From positions 229,325 through 293,324 of the forward strand of contig KK211387.1 of the NCBI GenBank assembly GCA_000622025.1: DNA of 64,000 nucleotides. The letters are read 5' to 3'. Made by a program: the position numbers and the translations under genes. Shown here piece by piece: positions 42,491 through 49,958 of the stretch; the first letter of the stretch is position 1; every line of letters begins with the position of its first letter. The stretch comes from Lachnospiraceae bacterium AD3010. GTDB taxonomy: Bacteria; Bacillota; Clostridia; Lachnospirales; Lachnospiraceae. The notes below the pieces were generated by a model. It did not search any database. It was not told the origin of the DNA and saw only the letters and a program-made list of their open reading frames with translations.

Positions 42491-43123
42491 TTATCCCCGG
42501 AGTCTTACCTTAAGACCATTAAGGTCAACATCGAATATCTCATTCTGGAAGCCCAGGATAAAATGGCCGTATACCATTCCGGGGTTCCTGCAGAGGGTCC
42601 CTATCTCCCAGCGGTTCATGTAGAAGAATTCCAGAAGCTGACCCTCAAGTATCTGCTTTTCATTAAGATAATAGAAACCGTTTTCCTCCTTATGGAGAGT
42701 GCCTTCCATGGTCACATCCTTTGCCGTGTGGTTCAGATAACGGATGACCTGAAGTGTGCTTGTCTCCATATTGAGAAAGATCCTGTGCATAAATTCCTCA
42801 TCAGGATCCGAGGGGTCTATGGGGTAATCCCTGTCCAGATGCTTCGCATTGTTTTTTTCAACAAAGCGTTCCAGGATGCTCATGGCATTATGGAAGCTGT
42901 TCATAAGATCCCTGTATTCCTTCAGGGTCTTTCCGTCATTCTTTTTTTTATCACCTTCGGGGGATTTATCCGGACCTCCGGAAGCACCGCCGCCTATGGT
43001 GGATTCATATTCCTTATGAAGATCAGCCTTTTCCGCATCCGTCAGCTGCGAATAGATGACCTGTGACATTTCATAGCTCTGGGCGAGCTGCTTTACCGCA
43101 AATAACCAAAGTTCAAATTCCAT
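42491..43123 (-). CDS. Conserved-looking cytoplasmic protein of unknown function
   Basis: 210 residues from the ATG at 43123, chosen because GGAAGG lies 6 nt upstream; the open frame extends to 43171 without support. It starts MEFELWLFAVKQLAQSYEMSQ, has a Gly/Lys-rich low-complexity linker near 50-70 (IGGGASGGPDKSPEGDKKKN) and a C-terminal half rich in aromatic residues (NRWEIGTLCRNPGMVYGHF). No signal peptide or membrane helix. I do not recognise the family. It converges on ppdK and diverges from the gene at 43277. Confidence 0.7.
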   Translation of the reverse strand: MEFELWLFAVKQLAQSYEMSQVIYSQLTDAEKADLHKEYESTIGGGASGGPDKSPEGDKKKNDGKTLKEYRDLMNSFHNAMSILERFVEKNNAKHLDRDYPIDPSDPDEEFMHRIFLNMETSTLQVIRYLNHTAKDVTMEGTLHKEENGFYYLNEKQILEGQLLEFFYMNRWEIGTLCRNPGMVYGHFILGFQNEIFDVDLNGLKVRLRG

Positions 43124-43276
43124 TACGTTACCTTCCCGGCAGATATGTGGAATGACGGATCGCTTCGTCACTTACCGGCTGCCTGATTCTATGTCATTAG
43201 CTTATCAAAAACCAGCTGAAAATTAAAGGTAATTATGATAAAATCAAAAAAACGTTTGTTTGCAAGGAGAAGGAAA

Positions 43277-43903
43277 ATGAAAAACGAAAAGATCATGATA
43301 AGCAGCAGGGATATCGATCTAAGCAATGCGCTTAAGGATATTGACGAGCATATCGGGGCGCTGAACCTTGAAAAAAAGGACAGTCTGCATCTTAGGCTTA
43401 TTGCGGAGGAAATTCTCGGGATGATGAATGCCATGACCGGAGACTACAAGGCAATGATGTGGTTTGAGAGAAATGTGAAGGAGGCATCTGTAAATCTTAC
43501 TGCCCGCACGGAAAAAATGGATATAGACATGAAGGAGGGACTCCTTTCAGTCTCATCCAGTGGAAAAAATGCCAGCAGGAAGGGCTTTATGTCTAAGATA
43601 GGTGACATCATAGAAAACGGGATCCTGAATTTTGAAAACGTGATGAAGCTGGAACAGCAGTACGGAATGGGGTATGTGGGATACGGTTCAGTCAGTGAGA
43701 TGTCCGCCGATTTTGCAATGTCCTGGTCTCTCGCACAGTACAGAAATACCTTAAGTGAAGTAAAAAGCGACGATTCCGAAGCAGAGGAAGCCTGGGACGA
43801 GCTGGAAAAATCGGTAGTGGCAAGCCTTGCAAAGGATGTAACGGTTGGAGTGAAAAAGGGGACCGTTGAAATGAAGGCTTTAATGGAACTCAGCGGGAAA
43901 TAG
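43277..43903 (+). CDS. Protein of unknown function, possibly a GHKL/anti-sigma-like ATPase fold
   Basis: 208 residues from the ATG at 43277 (AAGGAG 7 nt upstream; an in-frame start at 43235 has none). The segment SLHLRLIAEEILGMMNAMTGDY resembles the N-box helix of RsbW/GHKL ATPases (LxxEE...N), but no clear G-boxes follow, so this is a weak suggestion. The C-terminal half is helical and charged. Its TAG stop is directly at the edge of the hairpin element 43903-44048. Confidence 0.6.
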   Translation: MKNEKIMISSRDIDLSNALKDIDEHIGALNLEKKDSLHLRLIAEEILGMMNAMTGDYKAMMWFERNVKEASVNLTARTEKMDIDMKEGLLSVSSSGKNASRKGFMSKIGDIIENGILNFENVMKLEQQYGMGYVGYGSVSEMSADFAMSWSLAQYRNTLSEVKSDDSEAEEAWDELEKSVVASLAKDVTVGVKKGTVEMKALMELSGK

Positions 43904-44048
43904 TTACTGTTCACAGCCTTTCAGGCTGCGAACGTAACGGGTTTTGCCAATTAAATTGCCTTCGGCAATGGGGCAAAACCCCTGAATGCCATAATTCTTT
44001 GGGCCGTAACTGCGCAGCAAGGTGCGCAGTTCGGCTGTGAACTGTAAC
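43903..44048. repeat. Multi-hairpin palindromic element
   Basis: The terminal inverted repeats are GTTACTGTTCACAGCC (43903-43918) and GGCTGTGAACTGTAAC (44033-44048), 15 of 16 paired. Inside are GGGTTTTGCC/GGCAAAACCC (43939-43948 with 43972-43981) enclosing ATTGCC/GGCAAT, and ACTGCGCA/TGCGCAGT (44009-44016 with 44023-44030). The layout resembles the element at 63520-63666. The remaining gap to 44188 is AT-rich with a separate dyad. Confidence 0.85.
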
Positions 44049-44115
44049 GATAAATAATCAATTAACAATTGAAACAGCGGTAAATATTGATTTTTCCTGA
44101 AAAGTGTGTTAGTAT

Positions 44116-44147
44116 TTGTTACGGGTTTTAACAAATCCGTAACAAAA
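44116..44147. promoter_or_regulatory. Perfect dyad before the NlpC/P60 gene (possible operator)
   Basis: TTTGTTACGG - 12 nt - CCGTAACAAA, a perfect 10-bp inverted repeat 42 nt before the start codon at 44189. It has no T-tract directly after it, so an operator or an RNA stem is more likely than a terminator. The half site TGTTAC fits the loose WalR half-site TGTWAH, but the arrangement (inverted, 16-nt gap) is not that of a WalR box. Confidence 0.5.
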
Positions 44148-44188
44148 TTGTTCTAAATAAAACACAAGATTTTGGGGTTTTTTCATAT

Positions 44189-45727
44189 ATGCAGCGTTTA
44201 AAAGCACAAATTATAGCGGGTGTTCTTATAGCGGGACTTGTCGTTTCGGGAAGTCCTTTTGCTGTGTCCGCGAGCTCCGTTACAGAGGAGCTTCCCGCAG
44301 CAGGAGCTGCCAGGATTCTTAATGAGGGAAAATCCGCTACTGTTATAAGAGCTGAAAAGATAAAGGCAACGGGAAAGGTCGATGCCACGGATGTGATGAC
44401 AGTCACTACGGCTGCCATGGAAGCAACAGAGAAGGCTACAGATGACGGAGTGATCACCATTGCCGCCACTGAAGAGAGTTCACAGGAAGAAACCGATATA
44501 GAGACCTCCACCGAAACTCCTTCAGCAGGCGCCGGAGATTATGCCGTGGAGGCAGACGGCGACCAGAGCCACAAGACGAGCTCACACATCGCATCCCCCG
44601 ATGAAGAGGAAGAGGACAATACGGTTTCATCCGATGATCTGTCAATGCTTTCTGCCGGAGCCGGCAGTGAGGAGAATTCTTCCGAAAAGGATGACGGGGA
44701 GATGGATCTCGTAAAGGCCGTGACCGAGGCTGAGAGCAATGAAACAGAGGATTTCAGTAATCTGGTAGTTGCCAATGTTTCAGATTTTGTTTATGTGAGG
44801 ACCGAGCCCTCCGAGGATGCGGAGCCGGCAGGAAAGCTTTATAAGGATTCTGTGGGTGAAGCGCTGGAAGAGGCACAGGACGGATGGATCAAGATAAAGT
44901 CCGGAAATACCGAAGGTTATGTGAGTCTGGAATATGTATTTACCGGGGATCAGGCAGTATCAAAGGCTAAAGAGGTTGGCAGGAGAAGCGCAAAGGTTAT
45001 CACCACCACGCTTTATGTCCGTCAGAGTCCCAGCATCGAGGCGGAAGTGGTCGGACTGGTTCCCATGGATGATATCCTTACAGTAGAGGAAGAAACAGAC
45101 TTGGACTGGGTCAAGGTTTCCATCGAAGAAGGTGACGGCTATGTCAGCACGGATTACGTAAAGGTTTATACCGAATTCGTACATGCAGAGTCGAAGTCCG
45201 AAGAGGAAGCAAGACTAAAGAAGGAAGAAGAAGAAAGACGTGCAGCTGCCAGAGCTGCTGAGGAGGCTGCCGCCAGGAACAGGAAGAATAATAATTCCGG
45301 CAAGCAGAAAGGCAATAACGGCGGCGGAGGCGGCGGAAAGACCGGCGGCGGAGGCGGCGGTTATGTCGCCAGCGGAAGCGGAAACGGCTCATCTGTTGCA
45401 AACTACGCATTGCAGTTCGTCGGTAACCCGTACGTATACGGTGGATCGTCACTGACAAACGGAACGGATTGCTCCGGATTCGTAATGAGTGTATACAGGA
45501 ACTTCGGTGTATCTCTGCCTCATTCCTCCGGTGGAGACAGAGGTGTAGGATATGCGGTATCCGGAGGACTCTCGAATGCGCAGGCAGGTGATATCGTCTG
45601 CTATTCCGGACACGTTGGTATCTATATCGGCGGTGGACAGATAGTACACGCATCCACAGCGAAGACAGGTATCAAGGTTTCAAATGCGAACTACAGAACA
45701 CCTGTTGCGGTACGAAGGATCTTCTAA
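44189..45727 (+). CDS. Secreted SH3b-NlpC/P60 peptidoglycan hydrolase
   Basis: 512 residues. A signal peptide (to about SAS at 30) is followed by an acidic, Ser/Thr/Glu-rich stretch (about 80-190), two bacterial SH3 domains (about 192-255, FVYVRTEPSEDAEPAG...; about 268-332, TLYVRQSPSIEAEVVG...), a charged helical linker, a Gly-rich hinge (about 370-395) and a C-terminal NlpC/P60 domain. The catalytic Cys is in GTDCSGFVMSVY (near 428) and the His in GHVGIYIGGGQIVHAST. It should cut peptide stems of peptidoglycan during growth or division. The start has only a weak SD (GGGG). A dyad lies upstream and a terminator downstream. Confidence 0.93.
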   Translation: MQRLKAQIIAGVLIAGLVVSGSPFAVSASSVTEELPAAGAARILNEGKSATVIRAEKIKATGKVDATDVMTVTTAAMEATEKATDDGVITIAATEESSQEETDIETSTETPSAGAGDYAVEADGDQSHKTSSHIASPDEEEEDNTVSSDDLSMLSAGAGSEENSSEKDDGEMDLVKAVTEAESNETEDFSNLVVANVSDFVYVRTEPSEDAEPAGKLYKDSVGEALEEAQDGWIKIKSGNTEGYVSLEYVFTGDQAVSKAKEVGRRSAKVITTTLYVRQSPSIEAEVVGLVPMDDILTVEEETDLDWVKVSIEEGDGYVSTDYVKVYTEFVHAESKSEEEARLKKEEEERRAAARAAEEAAARNRKNNNSGKQKGNNGGGGGGKTGGGGGGYVASGSGNGSSVANYALQFVGNPYVYGGSSLTNGTDCSGFVMSVYRNFGVSLPHSSGGDRGVGYAVSGGLSNAQAGDIVCYSGHVGIYIGGGQIVHASTAKTGIKVSNANYRTPVAVRRIF

Positions 45728-45755
45728 ATAGAGATGTAAAATAAAAGCCAGGATC

Positions 45756-45791
45756 AAAGCGGAATCGGAAAACACCGATTCCGCTTTTCAA
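45756..45791 (+). terminator. Terminator of the NlpC/P60 gene
   Basis: AAAGCGGAATCGG (45756-45768) pairs perfectly with CCGATTCCGCTTT (45775-45787) across AAAACA, with a T-run at the 3' side of the stem. Confidence 0.85.
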
Positions 45792-45828
45792 TTTACATAA
45801 TGTCTGATAATATGTAAACATAAATCCC

Positions 45829-45899
45829 TTAGCGAAGCAAAGTATCTTTCCTGACCGCTAGGAAGATTCTTCGGGTTGCGGCCTCAGAATGACATAGAC
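45829..45899. repeat. Dispersed repeat pair before the metalloprotease gene
   Basis: A degenerate plus unit (TTAGCGAAGCAAAGTATCTT) is followed by a minus unit (AAGATTCTTCGGGTTGCGGC...CTCAGAATGACATAGAC). The ending CAGAATGACATAGAC is identical to that of the copy before lepA (49911-49925). Confidence 0.8.
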
Positions 45900-45958
45900 G
45901 ATAGATGCTTTTGTTGGAAGACAATTGGGAAGAGAGAAGAGTATTTGGAGGATCCAGA

Positions 45959-48706
45959 ATGAACAAAATGAAAAAGAGAATGAAACAGTGGATGGCGCTC
46001 ATGCTGACACTCAGTTTACTGCTGCCTGTGAACGCTTTCGCTCTGCCCTCAGAGGGGGCCGGGGAAGACGGAGAAACAGGAAGTATTGCGGAAATTGAGT
46101 ATTCAGATGATCAAAGCAATGCTTTGGAATCAGGAGATGCTGAGGACACCCATGAGTTCAGGATAAAGCATCCGGATAAACCTGTGACACCGGACAGTAT
46201 CCGTGGAGACTACTCCGGCGGTTTAAGGATACAGGGGGCTGCAGAAGAGAAGACGCTGCCTCTTGTGATGATTGTTGTGAGCTACAATAATATCGCATAT
46301 GACAAGCACCATGAATGGTATGATGATCTCTTTGGCGATAAGGACAGTCTGCAGGACTACTATTCCATTATGTCAAACGGGAAATTTGCCTGGGTGCCCG
46401 CAGAAGAAACCTGCTGCAATGATATACTTCCGGAGAAGGATACAGTCAGTGATAGGTTCGACGTGGTAAATGACGGTATTATCCATGTGAAACTTGACGA
46501 AGATCATGGAGAGTGGGGAGATCCAAATAATAGTGAAAAAATCGGCACGATCGACGCATCCATTATAAGGGCTATTGAAAAAGCCGGTGAATATATCGAT
46601 TTCTCTAAATATGATACCAATCATAACAAAAAAGTGGAAAATAACGAACTCGGGGTAGGCCTTATCCTGGCCGGTTACTCAGCGGCCGGCGGTGAAGATA
46701 CAAAGTTTTTTGCCGCTCATAAAGATAAGATGCTATTGCCTTTTCAAAGCGCGTTGACTTATGTTGATGATAAAAAAGGTTACGTTAACGGGGTTCGTGT
46801 GGAGTCTTATATTGTCGTTCCCGATTTTGCGGTTATAGACAGCGAAAAAGAGGATGACTCCGATGCAAACGTGAAGAAAGAGGATCTGGGTGTCGTATAT
46901 CATGAGCTGGGACACTATCTCGGACTTCCGGATTTTTATGATACGGATTATCTGGAAAGAACAAAGCTTGATAAAGCAGTATGGAGGGGATATGACTCAT
47001 ATATTTTAAGCCTTATGGATGAAGGAAACAATGCGAAGGATCCGGAGGGAAACAAACGTCCCTCGGCCCTTGATGCCTGGAGCAGGGCTTTTCTAGAATG
47101 GGAGGAGCCGGAAATCGCCGATAAAGACGGGGTGTATACGTTATGTAGCCAGGAGAGCGGCAAATACAATATACTGAAGATTCCCACAGAAACAGATAGT
47201 GAGTATTATCTTCTGGAAAACAGGAGAACAGAGGGGATCGACATCGGACTTCGCGAGTATAAAACTGATCTTGGAAACGGAAGGATAGCTTCTTCAAACG
47301 GTCTGGTGCTATGGCATATTGATGAAGATGTGTATAACGATTACAAGTCTGACAATAAGGTGAACAACACTGACCACCGTCCTGCCATTGTTCCGCTGTT
47401 TGCCGAAAGCCTGAGGGAAAACAGGAATTCTTTTACACTTGATTTTAAGGGCTCCAAACCCTATACAGATGAAGATGATAACAAAGGACTTCTTCCCTTC
47501 TACAGTAAGTCCAATTTTAAGGCGATATTCGGTGATATTAAAGATTATGAAGAAGGTCTGTATCTGCCGGTCTATGGAGAAGGTGACAAGGCCGATGATC
47601 CGGACAGCCGTATTTTAAGCGGCATCCGGCTGGAATTCATAGATAATGATTCACAGGAAATGAAGGTAAGGATAAGCGGAGTTCCCGAACCCGAGCCCGA
47701 GCCCGAGCCGGAAAATAAAAAAGATAAATACAGCTCGGGAGAAGCGCTAAGCAGCATCCTTTCAGAAGAAGAGCTTTCGATCCTTGGAGACCCATCTGTT
47801 TCTGTAGCCTCCAAAAACGGTGTTCTGTCAAATATCGACCGGGCTATAGAGAGCAGGGTGAAGGGAAAGAGCCTAATCTCATTTAATTCAGCCATAAGGG
47901 GTTATAAGACTTCTAAGGAATACTGGGTTCGGATAGTGAAGAGCCGGGCTCTAAGGTATGACGGAAGGAAGCACTCTCTTAGCAATAACGGAAAGAGCAG
48001 CGCTCTAAAGAATCCGGATATTGATTTCAGGGTATTCTACTGCGAAAAGAGTGGGAAATATGCAGATTCTTCTCCCTCCGGGAATCTTGTGATCTCAGGA
48101 AACCTGGTGGCCTCTGCAAACGACGGATGGACGGAGGCAAAGGTAAAGAAGATCACCATAAAGAATTCAAATAAGTCAACCTTTGATTACAGGGGAAAAA
48201 AGAACGGCTCTGTAAAGGGATACAGGGGTTCTGCATATATCTGCAAGATCGTCCTTGCCGATAAGGAGCTTAACAGGACACTGGGGAAGGGCCTTAACCG
48301 TATGTTTAAGGATCTTTCTAAGAAGTTGAAATACGATAAGCTTAGCTCTTATACAGACGCTGATCTGGAAAAAACCGGAGGAGGAGACGAAAAGCAGCTT
48401 ATTATACCGGTTTACCCGCTGTTTATCGGACTGAGCAATAACAGTGGAAATTATATCGATGGAAAGGGTGTACAGAATAAGTATACGGTGGAAAAAGGGA
48501 ATCTCTATCCGAACGGCAAAAAGCTGAAGGGAGCAAAGGTAAGTATAAGCTATGCTGCGGGTAATTCCAAAAAGCTGAAGCTTAGATTCAGCAGTAAAAA
48601 GATAAAGGATTTTGATTTTTCAATAGTTGATCTCAAGGATCAGCAGAGTGGTTCAAAGAGACAGCTGACTGCAGCAGGTAATTATTTCGGATTTTTGGAG
48701 TATTGA
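45959..48706 (+). CDS. Secreted M6-family-like metalloprotease (immune-inhibitor-A-like)
   Basis: 915 residues from the ATG at 45959 (GGAGG 7 nt upstream; the in-frame ATG at 45905 is unsupported). A signal peptide ends near NAFA. The zinc site HELGHYLGLPDFYDTDY lies near 316, within an M6-type catalytic domain (about 85-560: YDDLFGDKDSLQDYYSIMSNGKF, YYLLENRRTEG, GLVLWHIDEDVYND). A Pro-Glu repeat (PEPEPEPEPE) near 580 is a linker. The C-terminal ~330 residues are unfamiliar, Lys/Ser-rich and probably a surface or polymer-binding region. No sortase or SLH signal was seen, so it may be released. Confidence 0.85.
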   Translation: MNKMKKRMKQWMALMLTLSLLLPVNAFALPSEGAGEDGETGSIAEIEYSDDQSNALESGDAEDTHEFRIKHPDKPVTPDSIRGDYSGGLRIQGAAEEKTLPLVMIVVSYNNIAYDKHHEWYDDLFGDKDSLQDYYSIMSNGKFAWVPAEETCCNDILPEKDTVSDRFDVVNDGIIHVKLDEDHGEWGDPNNSEKIGTIDASIIRAIEKAGEYIDFSKYDTNHNKKVENNELGVGLILAGYSAAGGEDTKFFAAHKDKMLLPFQSALTYVDDKKGYVNGVRVESYIVVPDFAVIDSEKEDDSDANVKKEDLGVVYHELGHYLGLPDFYDTDYLERTKLDKAVWRGYDSYILSLMDEGNNAKDPEGNKRPSALDAWSRAFLEWEEPEIADKDGVYTLCSQESGKYNILKIPTETDSEYYLLENRRTEGIDIGLREYKTDLGNGRIASSNGLVLWHIDEDVYNDYKSDNKVNNTDHRPAIVPLFAESLRENRNSFTLDFKGSKPYTDEDDNKGLLPFYSKSNFKAIFGDIKDYEEGLYLPVYGEGDKADDPDSRILSGIRLEFIDNDSQEMKVRISGVPEPEPEPEPENKKDKYSSGEALSSILSEEELSILGDPSVSVASKNGVLSNIDRAIESRVKGKSLISFNSAIRGYKTSKEYWVRIVKSRALRYDGRKHSLSNNGKSSALKNPDIDFRVFYCEKSGKYADSSPSGNLVISGNLVASANDGWTEAKVKKITIKNSNKSTFDYRGKKNGSVKGYRGSAYICKIVLADKELNRTLGKGLNRMFKDLSKKLKYDKLSSYTDADLEKTGGGDEKQLIIPVYPLFIGLSNNSGNYIDGKGVQNKYTVEKGNLYPNGKKLKGAKVSISYAAGNSKKLKLRFSSKKIKDFDFSIVDLKDQQSGSKRQLTAAGNYFGFLEY

Positions 48707-49024
48707 GATAATAAGTGTGCAGACAATATAATGGGAGTATGATTGTACACACAAAAAAATTGCACAAAGAATATGGTGTTATTTCTTTCTAATAAAAAAT
48801 CAAAACAGAGATTTTGGAAAGTTATCCACTAGATTCATAACGATTACACACTTATGCACGGACTTATCCACCGTGTCCACCGAAAAATAACCACTTTTAC
48901 CCTATTTTTGTGAAAGGAGGAGCACTCAGATCTTTTGTTGAAAACATACAAATAACATTCGAAATCACAGTAAAATAATTTTCTGTATTGACTTTTGAAT
49001 TGTAAATACAATGATAAAGGACTC
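48707..49024. other. AT-rich intergenic region with three DnaA-box-like sites
   Basis: There is no ORF of its own. TTATCCACT (48832-48840), TTATGCACG (48852-48860) and TTATCCACC (48864-48872) are each 8/9 matches to the DnaA box TTATNCACA, all on one strand within 41 bp, next to an A/T-rich stretch (48770-48815). A TTGACT box at 48988 may belong to a second, weaker upstream rpsT promoter. Confidence 0.45.
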
Positions 49025-49053
49025 TTGACAAGATAAGGCCGCATTTGTAGAAT
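49025..49053 (+). promoter_or_regulatory. rpsT promoter
   Basis: A perfect -35 TTGACA (49025-49030), a 17-bp spacer and TAGAAT (49048-49053), the strongest consensus promoter in the window. The leader of about 85 nt ends with AAGGAGG, 9 nt before the TTG start. Confidence 0.8.
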
Positions 49054-49145
49054 ATCGGAGTATGCATAAACCCCGTGCCAACGTGTCAGGCCTCGGAAAA
49101 AGCATAGGTTCTTATTATAGACTGAGGATAAGGAGGTAAGGAAGA

Positions 49146-49409
49146 TTGGCAAATATCAAATCTGCAAAGAAGCGGGTTATCACAAGCGCCAAGAGAGCGA
49201 GCAGAAATAAATCCCGTAAATCAGCTGTAAAGACTTCCATAAAGAAGGTTTATGCAGCCATAGATGCCAATGATAAGGCGGCAGCTTCCGAAGCGCTTAA
49301 GGCTGCTATCGGAGAGATGGAAAAGGCCGGTTCAAAGGGGCTTTTCCATAAAGGAACCGTTTCCAGAAAGGTTTCACGTCTTTCAAAAGCTGTAAACAGG
49401 TTAGGATAA
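49146..49409 (+). CDS. rpsT: 30S ribosomal protein S20
   Basis: 87 residues from a TTG start with AAGGAGG 9 nt upstream. ANIKSAKKRVITSAKRASRNKSRKSAVKT is split here as ANIKSAKKRV and KRASRNKSRKS, the basic N-terminus of S20, which binds 16S rRNA; the end is SRKVSRLSKAVNRLG. A TTG start is also known for E. coli rpsT, where weak initiation helps autoregulation, so the start codon may be functional here too (inference). It is followed by a strong terminator, making it a single-gene transcript. Confidence 0.97.
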   Translation: MANIKSAKKRVITSAKRASRNKSRKSAVKTSIKKVYAAIDANDKAAASEALKAAIGEMEKAGSKGLFHKGTVSRKVSRLSKAVNRLG

Positions 49410-49433
49410 CAGCTTATATTTCAAAAGATTTTA

Positions 49434-49474
49434 AGTCCCTGCGGTATCCCTCTATGCTGCAGGGGCTTTTTTTT
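49434..49474 (+). terminator. rpsT terminator
   Basis: AGTCCCTGC (49434-49442) pairs with GCAGGGGCT (49459-49467), followed by a run of eight T. Confidence 0.85.
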
Positions 49475-49488
49475 CTTTGATTATCGGG

Positions 49489-49494
49489 TATAAT
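49489..49494 (+). promoter_or_regulatory. -10 box next to the start of a small gene (possible leaderless start)
   Basis: A perfect TATAAT 6 nt before the ATG at 49501, just beyond the rpsT terminator. There is no SD sequence for that ATG and no good -35 box (the T-tract of the terminator occupies the position). Confidence 0.4.
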
Positions 49495-49500
49495 TACGGA

Positions 49501-49740
49501 ATGAGAGAAATGGATTTCAAGATGGAAATTGAATATGAACATATCGTTCCCGGCGCAGAGGTGGAAGTTGAGGAATCTGAGCTGCAGGGAGGACTGGTGG
49601 TCTACTATACAATAATACCTGCAATTGCAATGTCCGGAAACTTTAAGAGACAGGAAGCACTGAAATCATACAAGGGAAAAGTGAAGGCTGTCAGAGAGGG
49701 AAACGGGGGAGGATGGTATGTCACGGTTGAGTTTCCGTAA
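49501..49740 (+). CDS. Small acidic protein of unknown function
   Basis: 79 residues from the ATG at 49501; a second in-frame ATG at 49510 is possible and would have GAGAG close upstream. The sequence (MREMDFKMEIEYEHIVPGAEVEVEE...GGWYVTVEFP) looks like a compact beta-rich domain with no membrane helix or Cys. Codon use is like that of its neighbours, and the frame is bounded by a promoter-like box and a stop before a repeat, so it is probably real. Family not recognised. It sits where spore formers usually carry gpr. Confidence 0.6.
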   Translation: MREMDFKMEIEYEHIVPGAEVEVEESELQGGLVVYYTIIPAIAMSGNFKRQEALKSYKGKVKAVREGNGGGWYVTVEFP

Positions 49741-49958
49741 ACCGCTTTTTTCCGGTATTTGAAGGAGATTATGAAAGAATAACGGTCATCCTGCTCCGGA
49801 ATGAATTTCTATTTGCAACCATCTGAAACAAATGCGTAAATTAGGGCTTTTTTCATCCTGAACGTCAGCGGCGGATCTTTAATACCGGCAAGGAAGATTC
49901 TTCGCTTTGCTCAGAATGACATAGACATTACTGCAGTTAGTTAAAAAGAGAGAGAAAA
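49741..49958. repeat. Intergenic region with dispersed repeats before lepA
   Basis: TTCATCCTGAACGTCAGCGG-CGGATCTTT (49852-49880) and the inverted AAGATTCTTCGCTTTGCTCAG-AATGAC (49894-49920) form an opposed pair of the dispersed repeat. At 49762-49782 AAGGAG, ATT and ATGAAAGAATAA make a ribosome site followed by a three-codon frame, perhaps the remnant of a gene start cut off by repeat insertion. No other coding potential. Confidence 0.7.

Noticed and set aside
44116..44147. WalR box or ydaO (c-di-AMP) riboswitch before the NlpC/P60 gene
   Set aside because: The dyad is inverted with the wrong spacing for WalR, and the short leader lacks the size and conserved blocks of a ydaO element.
48844..49152. 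102-codon minus-strand frame upstream of rpsT
   Set aside because: It runs antisense through the strong rpsT promoter and DnaA-box-like region, has no ribosome site, and is rich in rare-looking aromatic/Cys/Arg content unlike the neighbours.
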